DNA of 64,000 nucleotides from Argopecten irradians (taxonomy: Eukaryota > Mollusca > Bivalvia > Pectinida > Pectinidae): contig NC_091144.1 in assembly GCF_041381155.1 (NCBI RefSeq), positions 16,005,544 to 16,069,543 on the forward strand. Reading direction: 5' to 3'. This document shows positions 1-10,800 of the stretch, piece by piece. Both the position numbers and the translations under genes were made by a program. Numbering within the stretch: the first letter of the stretch is position 1; the number at the start of each line of letters is the position of its first letter. The notes under the pieces are model-generated. The model saw nothing but the letters and a program-made list of their open reading frames with translations. It did not search any database and was not told where the DNA came from.

Positions 1-3000
1 ATGTTGTGGTGACAGAACGTGTACAGCTAACGTGATAGTTATGTTGTGGTGACAGAACGTGTACAGCTAACGTGATAGTTAGTTGTGGTGACAGAACGTG
101 TACAGCTAACGTGATAGTTATGTTGTGGTGACAGAACGTGTACAGCTAACGTGATAGTTATGTTGTGGTGACAGAACGTGTACAGCTAACGTGATAGTTA
201 TGTTGTGGTGACAGAACGTGTACAGCTAACGTGATAGTTATGTTGTGGTGACAGAACGTGTACAGCTAACGTGATAGTTATGTTGTGGTGACAGAACGTG
301 TACAGCTAACGTGATAGTTTTATTGTGGTGACAGAACGTGTACAGCTAACGTGATAGTTATATTGTGGTGACAGAACGTGTACAGCTAACGTGATAGTTA
401 TGTTGTGGTGACAGAACGTGTACAGCTAACGTGATAGTTTTATTGTGGTGACAGAACGTGTACAGCTAACGTGATAGTTATGTTGTGGTGACAGAACGTG
501 TACAGCTAACGTGATAGTTATGTTGTGGTGACAGAACGTGTACAGCTAACGTGATAGTTTGTTGTGGTGACAGAACGTGTACAGCTAACGTGATAGTTAT
601 GTTGTGGTGACAGAACGTGTACAGCTAACGTGATAGTTATGTTGTGGTGACAGAACGTGTACAGCTAACGTGATAGTGTACAGAAGTGTACAGCTAACGT
701 GATAGTTATGTTGTGGTGACAGAACGTGTACAGCTAACGTGATAGTTATGTTGTGGTGACAGAACGTGTACAGCTAACGTGATAGTTATGTTGTGGTGAC
801 AGAACGTGTACAGCTAACGTGATAGTTATGTTGTGGTGACAGAACGTGTACAGCTAACGTGATAGTTATGTTGTGGTGACAGAACGTGTACAGCTAACGT
901 GATAGTTATGTTGTGTGGTGACAGAACGTGTACAGCTAACGTGATAGTTATGTTGTGGTGACAGAACGTGTACAGCTAACGTGATAGTTTATGTGTGTGA
1001 CAGAACGTGTACAGCTAACGTGATAGTTATGTTGTGTGACAGAACGTGTACAGCTAACGTGATAGTTATGTTGTGGTGACAGAACGTGTACAGCTAACGT
1101 GATAGTTATGTTGTGGTGACAGAACGTGTACAGCTAACGTGATAGTTTTAGTTGTGGTGACAGAACGTGTACAGCTAACGTGATAGTTATGTTGTGGTGA
1201 CAGAACGTGTACAGCTAACGTGATAGTTATGTTGTGGTGACAGAACGTGTACAGCTAACGTGATAGTTATGTTGTGGTGACAGAACGTGTACAGCTAACG
1301 TGATAGTTATGTTGTGGTGACAGAACGTGTACAGCTAACGTGATAGTTATGTTGTGGTGACAGAACGTGTACAGCTAACGTGATAGTTATGTGTGTGACA
1401 GAACGTGTACAGCTAACGTGATAGTTATGTTGTGGTGACAGAACGTGTACAGCTAACGTGATAGTTATGTTGTGGTGACAGAACGTGTACAGCTAACGTG
1501 ATAGTTATGTTGTGGTGACAGAACGTGTACAGCTAACGTGATAGTTATGTTGTGGTGACAGAACGTGTACAGCTAACGTGATAGTTATGTTGTGGTGACA
1601 GAACGTGTACAGCTAACGTGATAGTTATGTTGTGGTGACAGAACGTGTACAGCTAACGTGATAGTTTAGTTATGTTGTGACAGAACGTGTACAGCTAAGT
1701 GATAGTTATGTTGTGGTGACAGAACGTGTACAGCTAACGTGATAGTTATGTTGTGTGGTGACAGAACGTGTACAGCTAACGTGATAGTTTATGTTGTGGT
1801 GACAGAACGTGTACAGCTAACGTGATAGTTATGTTGTGGTGACAGAACGTGTACAGCTAACGTGATAGTTATTTGTGGTGACAGAACGTGTACAGCTAAC
1901 GTGATAGTTATGTTGTAGTGACAGAACGTGTACAGCTAACGTGATAGTTAGTGTGTGACAGAACGGTGTGATGTGTGTGACGAACGTGTACAGCTAACGT
2001 GATAGTTATGTTGTGTGACAGAACGTGTACAGCTAACGTGATAGTTTATTGTTGGTGACAGAACGTGTACACTAACGTGATAGTTATGTTGTAGTGACAG
2101 AACGTGTACAGCTAACGTGATAGTTATATTGTGGTGACAGAACGTGTACAGCTAACGTGATAGTTGTTGTGGTGACAGAACGTGTACAGCTAACGTGATA
2201 GTTATGTTGTAGTGACAGAACGTGTACAGCTAACGTGATAGTTAGGTTGTGGTGACAGAACGTGTACAGCTAACGTGATAGTTTTATTGTAGTGACAGAA
2301 CGTGTACAGCTAACGTGATAGTTTTTTTTGTGGTGACAGAACGTGTACTGTACAGCTAACGTGATAGTTATGTTGTGGTGACAGAACGTGTACAGCTAAC
2401 GTGATAGTTATGTTGTGGTGACAGAACGTGTACAGCTAACGTGATAGTTATGTTGTGGTGACAGAACGTGTACAGCTAACGTGATAGTTTTATTGTAGTG
2501 ACAGAACGTGTACAGCTAACGTGATAGTTATGTTGTAGTGACAGAACGTGTACAGCTAACGTGATAGTTATGTTGTGGTGACAGAACGTGTACAGCTAAC
2601 GTGATAGTTATGTTGTGGTGACAGAACGTGTACAGCTAACGTGATAGTTATGTTGTGGTGACAGAACGTGTACAGCTAACGTGATAGTTATGTTGTGTAG
2701 TGACAGAACGTGTACAGCTAACGTGATAGTTTATGTTGTGGTGACAGAACGTGTACAGCTAACGTGATAGTTATGTTGTGGTGACAGAACGTGTACAGCT
2801 AACGTGATAGTTATGTTGTGGTGACAGAACGTGTACAGCTAACGTGATAGTTATGTTGTGGTGACAGAACGTGTACAGCTAACGTGATAGTTATGTTGTG
2901 GTGACAGAACGTGTACAGCTAACGTGATAGTTATGTTGTTGTGGTGACAGAACGTGTACAGCTAACGTGATAGTTATGTTGTGGTGACAGAACGTGTACA

Positions 3001-3556
3001 GCTAACGTGATAGTTATGTTGTGGTGACAGAACGTGTACAGCTAACGTGATAGTTTTGGTTGTGGTGACAGAACGTGTACAGCTAACGTGATAGTTATGT
3101 TGTGGTGACAGAACGTGTACAGCTAACGTGATAGTTAGGTTGTGGTGACAGAACGTGTACAGCTAACGTGATAGTTATGTTGTGGTGACAGAACGTGTAC
3201 AGCTAACGTGATAGTTATGTTGTGGTGACAGAACGTGTACAGCTAACGTGATAGTTATGTTGTGGTGACAGAACGTGTACAGCTAACGTGATAGTTATGT
3301 TGTGGTGACAGAACGTGTACAGCTAACGTGATAGTTATGTTGTGGTGACAGAACGTGTACAGCTAACGTGATAGTTAGGTTGTGGTGACAGAACGTGTAC
3401 AGCTAACGTGATAGTTATGTTGTAGTGACAGAACGTGTACAGCTAACGTGATAGTTAGGTTGTGGTGACAGAACGTGTACAGCTAACGTGATAGTTTTAT
3501 TGTGGTGACAGAACGTGTACAGCTAACGTGATAGTTATGTTGTGATGACAGAACGT
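1..3556. repeat. 40-bp satellite array, about 88 units
   Basis: Head-to-tail array with a 40-bp period, running off the left edge. Each unit has a nearly invariant core of about 30 bp that begins GACAGAACGTGTACAG and ends CGTGATAGTT. It is followed by a short G/T-rich linker (ATGTTGTGGT in most units). Most differences between units are in the linker, as small indels or substitutions (for example near 79, 318, 1660 and 2320). A few units are broken in the core (about 677, 1694, 1960 and 2070). The array stops abruptly at 3556 in the middle of a unit and passes into unique AT-rich sequence. No spacers and no long reading frame, so it is a satellite and not a CRISPR array or a repeat protein. 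Confidence 0.97.
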
Positions 3557-4080
3557 TATCGATATATAATCATACAAATTTTAGATCCAGAAACCAACGT
3601 CTGTTGCGTAAGGTATCTGCACGTATGCCATAATTTGTCCCTTTTGAAATCAGTAGGAAACAAAAGTTAAATTGTGGTCTGATGACATATAGTTTTAATA
3701 TAAATTGTTGTCTTATAACATTGAAAAAAAAAATAAAAAAATTGGAAAGATGCCCGTGATATTGTCCATTGTATTTTTGGTTTGATATATCAAAGAAGCT
3801 TTTCTCTTCAATACCTCCACTGTAGGTTCTGTGTTCTGATTGGTCAATATTGAGTGAAAATATCAAAACTGATATGTTCACTCGGGTGAAAAATGTTACT
3901 TTTATTTTCACCGTAAAAACGTATATTTCACTGCGAAAAGTGTAATAACATGTCATTTCTTAGCAACTCATACCTTTTAACATAAGTATGATCAAACGCA
4001 AGTCAGTGTTTTATGTCATAGTCGTTTAACCTGGGTATAAATGGGAAAACACCATCTGATTTGTATAGCATGTCAGATGA
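3557..4080. other. Spacer between satellite and GT31-like gene
   Basis: AT-rich sequence without convincing coding signal. A 128-residue frame on the minus strand has low-complexity composition and no recognisable domain. Positions about 3830-3950 contain GATTGGTCAATATTGAGTG followed by GAAAATATCAAAACTGATAT. They resemble 54920-55005 and are probably a decayed dispersed repeat. Confidence 0.4.
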
Positions 4081-4455
4081 CCTAACCTTATTTTTAGGAA
4101 TATTGAAATACAAACACATAAGATGTGCTGAGATTTTCCACTATTCTCATTGGCTAATACACTACCACGTGGAGGTCGATATTGATATTTTTTTTTTCAA
4201 TTTTAGGAACACCGAGTCGATATGCCTATTGTGAGGATCGACTTGGGAGTGACATTGAGTTCTTTGGGAAGATAGGGCTATTCTCCACATTTTTATATAA
4301 TATTTAGCATAACACAAGTATTTTAAAATAATCATCATATATAATATAATAACGTAAGTACCTTCGCTGAGGTTCATATTGTGTTATACCGCCCTGGTAG
4401 GATATCAAATAATGACCTCGGGCTATCACATTTACGAACGTCTATAATTGATGAA
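4080..4455 (+). repeat. Dispersed repeat H, copy 1
   Basis: About 370 bp that matches two stretches inside the large gene (about 43215-43515 and 44850-45530). Shared anchors are CCACTATTCTCATTGGCTAA, a stretch around GTTATACCGCC, AATAATGACCTCGG, and GTCTATAATTGATG at the right end. Non-coding. Here it lies just upstream of the GT31-like exon, so it may overlap that gene's promoter or 5' intron. Divergence is considerable and the ends are approximate. Confidence 0.6.
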
Positions 4456-4534
4456 TATATATTTATATACGTATACTAGGATATATTCAGGTGGTGTTTT
4501 GCTCTCACTTGCAATACAAATTACGATTGGTTGT

Positions 4535-4549
4535 CTTTTTGTTTTACAG
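4535..4549 (+). other. Splice acceptor before the GT31-like coding exon
   Basis: GTCTTTTTGTTTTACAG ending at 4549 is a strong pyrimidine tract plus AG, 28 bp before the ATG at 4578. It implies a 5' UTR intron with the whole coding region in the last exon, an arrangement common in GT31 genes. The matching donor was not identified. Confidence 0.55.
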
Positions 4550-4577
4550 CGCTTACCGTTGATTCCTGGGTTACATC

Positions 4578-5513
4578 ATGAGGAATAGACACACACGAAC
4601 TCGGTCGTCGATAGGCAGTGCTAGGACAATTACATGCTTACTATTGTTTTTTTCATTGGCGTGCGCTTTATCCATTTTCATCGTTTCGATCCACCGGCAG
4701 AATTGGAAGATGAACCTAGAAAACATGTTGGACAGAAGACCTTACTTTTCGATTGGAATATTTTCAGGCGATCAATATATAGAAGAAAGAAATGTAGATC
4801 GGATAACTATGTTATCAACCATAAAACGCTTGGACAAGGAACTGCCTTTCAGAATAGTTTACAAATTTTTAATGGATAGTCCGTTCAACTTTACAATCGC
4901 AGAACAAAGAAAATATAACGATATTTTGTTTATCAATGATACAAGAAAAGGAATGGTAAATAAATGGGGATATAAGTTATATAACTGGTACCATTACATC
5001 CATCATAACTACCCGGACACTACACTTGCAGCAATAATGGATGTTGATACATTTCTTTGTGTTCCGCAGGTTTTCAATCGTCTTGATAAACTGCAATCAA
5101 AGACATTGTATTACGGCTGGAAACATGATGATGGACCAATGTTTGATACAGATCGTCACCATTTATATTCAATTTTCGTAGTTATTGGGCACGAATTATT
5201 GAACCGCATTGTAAATCGTACATATTGTGATGGACAACATTGTAACAGAAATGTTGATGTAGTTGAACAGGAGCATGCCGATTTATCCCTAAACCTCTGG
5301 CTTTCTAAATACGATGATATAAATTATATAGCAGATAACCGATTCATGGTACAAATCGGACGCCATGACAATGCCTCACGTGTTTTGAAATATGTCAAGC
5401 CGGGCTTTTGTTTAAAATATGTGTTGTGTCACAAATCGTCAATGGAAGTAATGCATACCCTTCATCAGTATAACACGAATGGAGATTTATTGCTAGATGC
5501 ATTATTAGATTGA
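4578..5513 (+). CDS. GT31-like type II membrane glycosyltransferase
   Basis: Intronless coding exon for 311 residues. Residues 1-17 are basic, 18-38 form one hydrophobic segment (LLLFFSLACALSIFIV), and the rest would be lumenal, so the predicted topology is a type II Golgi/ER enzyme. The block at 109-122 (E, then YNDILFIND) matches the conserved E...Y.DIL region of beta-1,3-glycosyltransferases (GT31). MDVD at 154-157 sits where GT31 enzymes carry the metal-binding DxD. E232-HADL may correspond to the ED motif near the C-terminus. Four N-glycosylation sequons (N104, N120, N213, N265) fit lumenal exposure. A polypyrimidine tract and CAG at 4541-4549 look like a splice acceptor, so an untranslated exon probably lies upstream. 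The expected reaction is sugar transfer from a UDP-sugar to a glycan or glycoprotein; donor and acceptor cannot be read from the sequence. The family call is from motifs only, and it may belong to a divergent mollusc-specific group. Confidence 0.75.
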   Translation: MRNRHTRTRSSIGSARTITCLLLFFSLACALSIFIVSIHRQNWKMNLENMLDRRPYFSIGIFSGDQYIEERNVDRITMLSTIKRLDKELPFRIVYKFLMDSPFNFTIAEQRKYNDILFINDTRKGMVNKWGYKLYNWYHYIHHNYPDTTLAAIMDVDTFLCVPQVFNRLDKLQSKTLYYGWKHDDGPMFDTDRHHLYSIFVVIGHELLNRIVNRTYCDGQHCNRNVDVVEQEHADLSLNLWLSKYDDINYIADNRFMVQIGRHDNASRVLKYVKPGFCLKYVLCHKSSMEVMHTLHQYNTNGDLLLDALLD

Positions 5514-5639
5514 CTGCCTGAAGGATATGTGATAGAACAATTACTAATGCTACTTTTTGTTTTACAAAACAACATTTCATGCCACATGTCATACGAAACA
5601 TATCATACGTCTAAAGGCTGACAAGGTTAGGGCCTTCAA

Positions 5640-6360
5640 AGATATAAGCAATGTTCCCAATCCATTTACACATGACTCATTTATCACATACTCTAAATAT
5701 CTATCAGATAAAAATACAACTTTCACTCAATCTTTTATACAGTTTATTTGTAATAAGAGAGACCAACAACTGTAATCATACAAATGTAGTTAACTGGCAT
5801 GTGATGGTACAACGTACCATATATACAATATACAAGATCCCTTTCCATGTTGCAAAAGACACAGATATATACAGTTGTACACTTGTTCCAATACCGCTTA
5901 CACAACAAAATACGTTCGACATACCTAAAAAGATAAGGAGACTACAAAATGGCACATGAAACATTTGTAATGGAGAGATAGAGACGATTGAACATATATT
6001 TTGGAACTTCCAGAAAGTTAAATTGATTTTGCGTAAAATTACTCAGTGGGTTTTGATACTTCAATAAAATAGACCATTATATTGGGTCTTGAAAATGTAG
6101 AAATGATATGAATCCAATTAAATATATTAAAATTTACTCAAAATACAACATATTTTGATGTCAAGAAAGATGATACTTTACACATAACTGAAATGAAAGG
6201 TATTTAAATTGAAGATATACATAAAACAATTCCCCCAAAAATACAACACAGGAACTTGTTTTAACATCGCAGGACTGTCAACATATATATTTTGCGATAC
6301 ATAAGACATCCAATACCTTATTACTATGATGTACTATGCTATGCTTTATAAAGTGTTAAT
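5640..6360 (+). mobile_element. Decayed LINE 3' end (reverse transcriptase C-terminal region)
   Basis: Broken frames on the plus strand read as the end of a non-LTR retrotransposon polyprotein. The segment at about 5810-5960 gives IYKIPFHVAKDT. After a frame change, about 5955-6020 gives a peptide containing GEIETIEHIFW, the typical end of the RT-associated zinc-binding region. Further recognisable pieces follow to about 6250. Several stops and frameshifts make it clearly dead. It begins within about 130 bp of the GT31-like stop codon. The nearest AATAAA (6063-6068) lies inside it, so that gene's transcript may end in this relic. The clade is not assignable. Confidence 0.65.
6063..6068 (+). 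terminator. Possible polyadenylation signal for the GT31-like gene
   Basis: First canonical AATAAA downstream of the stop codon at 5513, about 550 bp away and inside the LINE relic. Use by the upstream gene is inferred from position only. Confidence 0.3.
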
Positions 6361-6619
6361 GTAAATGAATTCATACATGTCTCATAAGTTGTCTTCTACA
6401 TTATGTATACGTACTTGTGTATATTGACATCAAATACTTCCTTACGATGCTATAATATGCTGAACAAATACTATATATATGAAGTATAAACAATGTTGAT
6501 CATCTGCTTTACTTCTATGTTGTATGATGATAATGCTAGACTAATGATAAATGAAATACCGGTATTTATATAAATGATGTATCAATAATGTTACCTATTA
6601 TGCATAGAGATCGCTCATC

Positions 6620-6965
6620 TTAAAGTGAATAGTCGGGCAAAGAAAACCAGTCTAAATGCGTTCATTGGCCTTCCAAAAGTTCTCACATATTAATACGACG
6701 GTCAAGTTCTGCTTAGTTTCCCAGTTCTGACCATTAAAGTAAAGAAAAGTTGAAAGTATTGAAAGCGAGGCTGTGTGGAAATGTAACCACGGACATAGTG
6801 AGCCGGTAGGACGTTTTAGAATTCCCATACTTTAAATTAATTTCTTCGTACGCAGACAGATTTTGACGAGAGATTTTTATTTTTCCATTTCATAATAAAT
6901 TATACTGGATACATTCACACCATTTTTACCGACTTTAGCCATCCTTGCCCGACTGTTCACTTTAA
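6620..6965. mobile_element. TTAA-flanked MITE (piggyBac-like), about 338 bp
   Basis: A 17-bp terminal inverted repeat, AGTGAATAGTCGGGCAA on the left (from 6624) and TTGCCCGACTGTTCACT on the right (to 6961), matches with one mismatch. Both ends abut TTAA (6620-6623 and 6962-6965), the target duplication typical of piggyBac-type elements. No coding capacity. The ends resemble those of the larger element at 50912-51483. Confidence 0.75.
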
Positions 6966-7595
6966 AAACGCTATTCACAAAAGAAAAACGTACTGAAAGA
7001 CAATGTCTAAATCTCCAACTGAACGTTTTCGTGAATAACCGAATGGTGCCAAAGTGGGAGAGCCGTCAACTCGTAGATCATCAAGTCTATTTCATGGATG
7101 TTTTGAAATATCACCGAAAATCAGTATTCGAGGAATTCGTTACTTCAACCAATATTAATCCTTCCCAGACATAAGTATAAAAAGGCATTAAAACTAATTG
7201 TCCTTGTTGGAAACTGAACCACAGAGGAACAAGTTAAAGACGTTGGTTTTGACTATTGGACAAATTCAGAAACAACCATGAGGTTTCAACATTTCATTTG
7301 TTTAATTAATCAGGGTGAAATATATGTTTCTCAGTTTTTCGCCTGAATATTTAAACAGTTCCGAAGTTAGTGGAAACATTATATGTTGTATTATTTCATT
7401 CTTCAAACAAAACACTTCCTTCGATGCTTTTCAATACTGATGTTTATTTTTGTGGAATATATGCTGAAAAAGAGAAAGAGAAGTCAATTTAATTATTAAC
7501 GGAATTAAAATCAATCGCGTCGTGTTAATCAACGTTCATAATAACACTATGGAAAAGGTGTTTTAGAAACCATAAGCGAAATATGCTGATAATTT

Positions 7596-7809
7596 GGTTT
7601 TATTAGTTAAACGTCCTATTAACAGTCAGGGTCATGTAAGGACGTGCCAGGTGTGATGGTTGAGGACAGCCGAAGTACCCGGAGAAAAACCACCGACCGC
7701 CGGTCAGTTCCTGGCAACTGCACTACATGGGATTCGACCTGGCGACCCAGAGGTGAAGGGTTTGTTGTCATATGTCGAGACATCTAAACAACTCGCCCAC
7801 CGCGGCCCC
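7596..7809 (-). mobile_element. tRNA-derived SINE, family A
   Basis: Read on the minus strand it starts GGGGCCGCGGTGGGCGAG, has a box A-like segment at 7781-7800 and a box B-like GGTCGAATCC (complement of 7730-7739). It then continues through a body containing GGTTTTTCTCCGGGTAC to the tail CCTTACATGACCC...TTAATAGGACGTTTAAC and an A-rich end. The promoter boxes identify a tRNA-headed SINE. Its 3' tail is shared with family B, which has a different head. Near full length. Confidence 0.8.
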
Positions 7810-7819
7810 ATACGCTAAT

Positions 7820-10800
7820 CAGAAGACAGCATTTGTTATGTAGTTTATTTAAATCAAGAATAGCATATCGGTTGACGTTTTATTATAATATGTTAATGTG
7901 TCAAGAACATAGTACATTTGTAGAAGAATGAATAAAGGGTTTTTTGTGATGACTGTTAATGAATTTTGAACCCCCCCCCCTATTTTTACCGAACTTTCCA
8001 CACAATAGAACAATTTACGAGTCAACAGTAAAACTTATTAACGTTAGCCCAGATACATGTATGCTATTTCATCGATTACGCTATGTTCAAGTTCACCTGT
8101 GGAGTGGTTAAGTCAAAATATCACTGGTTTGAACTGGACAAAAAATAATTTTCCATTACACAGATCACAAGGATTTATGCATTTATATGAATTTAAAACT
8201 TCAGTTTATGGTATCAATATATATATTCTAACATTATTATTGTTATTGATAAACTTTTATTGTGTGTTTCGGAAACCCATATAAAGCCACGCTACCACAT
8301 ACAGGTTATTATCAAGTTGGTTCAGGATACAGAGTTCTGACCAATTAACCCTCCCAATATATCCTGTTATAAGTGGTGATGAATTGATCACACCCTCAGT
8401 TTGCTTTGTATTGCAAATAAATGCATAGCTCTTACAGGAAAATGAGTCAAAAGTCATATTTTGGGTTGTTTATAATGCAGTGGAAAAGGAAATTATAGTT
8501 GTCTTCACGATAGCACGGATGGCGTTTGGATTGCCAAAAGCAATATATATTTCTGGACGATGAATAATTATCGTACGTTAACAAATAGAACCACATAGCG
8601 AGACTTGAAACAGGTCATTACTTACTGACCATCATTATCGTCTTATTGCCCCTGGAATGTGTAGCACAAACCATCTTAATGTGATTTTCATATCAATCGG
8701 AAAAGCTGATCTGCAAGTAGCTGTGTCAAATCATTAGAACACTTGCCAATTAAAAAAACCAACTAAATTTATATCAATTAAAATAATTACAGGGGGCGCA
8801 TTGTGAAATGATCATTTATCAAATTGAAATTACTGAGAAGGCCTCAATTTATTTTTTTACATTTCGTGTGGCATAGGAAGTTTGTATTGATAACTCATTT
8901 TGATCTCATTACAATAAAAAACAGTCATGACACCTTTAAGATTTTAAAACGAAGGCAATCTTAATTAGCTTTTAAAGGACAAAACAAATGTCTATTGTAA
9001 TAGTATGAAGCTTTGATCAATACCAGTGTTAGACTGCAACAACAGTTCTGAACGTTCGAATTACAAAATGAATACCGAAATCAATATATCTATATATTAG
9101 TTAATTATCACTTTCTTCTGGAAAACCAAATGAAATCGTTGAATTTATATTTTGCTTAAGAATCAAGATGTAATCGTTTTAATTGCTGATGGACAACTGA
9201 AGCACTGTAAGGATTCATCCTCGCTACTCCAGGGATTACTGTCACTGTCATTTGTATCCGCTCATTGACAACCCTCGATATTCCAGGTGTAAAGACTTAT
9301 ACATGGTGTTACGTTTCAGAAAACAAGGTCTGTGAATCTTGAATACAATATTTGTCATGAACTGCGAAATATCACATATCTATACATAATTAATGTGGAT
9401 CCCTATAAGAATGATTTTGTACCAACGGACCCTTTCATCTTAAATCATTAACAGCCGGCGAATAATTATATATTTAACTACAAATTTCCACCCTACAAAT
9501 GTAATACAAAATACAACACAACATATTAAGTCCCAATATCTGTCTTAGTTTTTTTCATGAATTAGAAGAATTTTGAAAAAAAAAATCGTGTTGTAAATCA
9601 TGCAGAGACAAGACTTAATCGAAATCAAGATTAGATTGGTAAAAAAGTCAAACTTATTATAGAACATCGCTAAGTGGGTACCATTTACATGTACATCGTA
9701 TAGTCAAACAAGCCGAAGTTAGCCGACATTGTAACGCCGTTGCCGAGAATGTCATGTGACTACCGTAACTTCGTAACATCTGTCCGAAGTCTTACGAGAA
9801 CAGGTCATAAACTTTCTGACTTCCGTTCGGCAGTAATCGTAACTTCTATGGCAATCGGTTTCAAATGAATGCATGTTTACAAGTATCAACTTTCAACAAC
9901 TGCTGTACTAAAGTTATTAAGAACTTAATTTCAACTACATCTACAAATACTAACAATATCGGGATGACATCTAACTTGACTTTTTGTTGATAGTTACGTA
10001 TATTGTGATTTAAGTAACTCACCAATGCGACAACGCGGCAAATGTACGACATAAATATGTTAACGCTTTGTCTTATTGATTTTGTCACGCTGGTACCCTC
10101 GCCGCTAACGCGACAATGCGAGATGCAGAAATTACCCACGCTGGATGTAGATTCCATATTACGTCTAAACTTCAGTTGAAAGCATTTGATATGACGAAAA
10201 TGAGGAATATGATAATATCAAAAACACCATACAATAATTTACAATATAATGCAGTGCATAGCAGTGATTGATCGTACAAGTACTGATAAAAGAAATGCAA
10301 GGGAACGTGACCCAACAAATTAGAGAAATTTTAATTTGTTTGAATTTTCCTTCTGGTTCGATGAGATGAAAGACCTCTTGCTAATGAAAGTTATTTCAAA
10401 CACTTTTCAACACAGGAATCATGCCAATTTTAATGTTTGAAAGAAAAATATCTGTTTCAATAGACATTTTATTTGATATGGATCGTGCTGGATCGATATG
10501 GTGACGTTTAATTTGAAATCTTCTAAAATTTGTTATAGTCGACGTGACAATAAAACTTTAGATATATTTAGAGGAAGGAATTAGGCACGGTATGAATAAT
10601 AAAAAAGATTAAAAAGTAACTGATGCAAAAACGCTACCTAAAAACTAGAGAAAAAGTACTTTGTATTATGCGATTTATTTTTAGTTTCAGTTTTTGATTC
10701 TGGTCATGATATAAACAAACCAAATGTCATTCCATGTATCTAAAGTTTATGTACAGTATAAATGAATGATTTACCGTCATTGCTGACTTCCTAGATTCAA

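Noticed and set aside
1..3556. CRISPR array
   Set aside because: The repeat is continuous at 40 bp with no unique spacers, and the setting is eukaryotic.
3570..3956. 128-residue protein on the minus strand
   Set aside because: Low-complexity Phe/Ile-rich translation of AT-rich DNA, with no domain and no support from neighbours.
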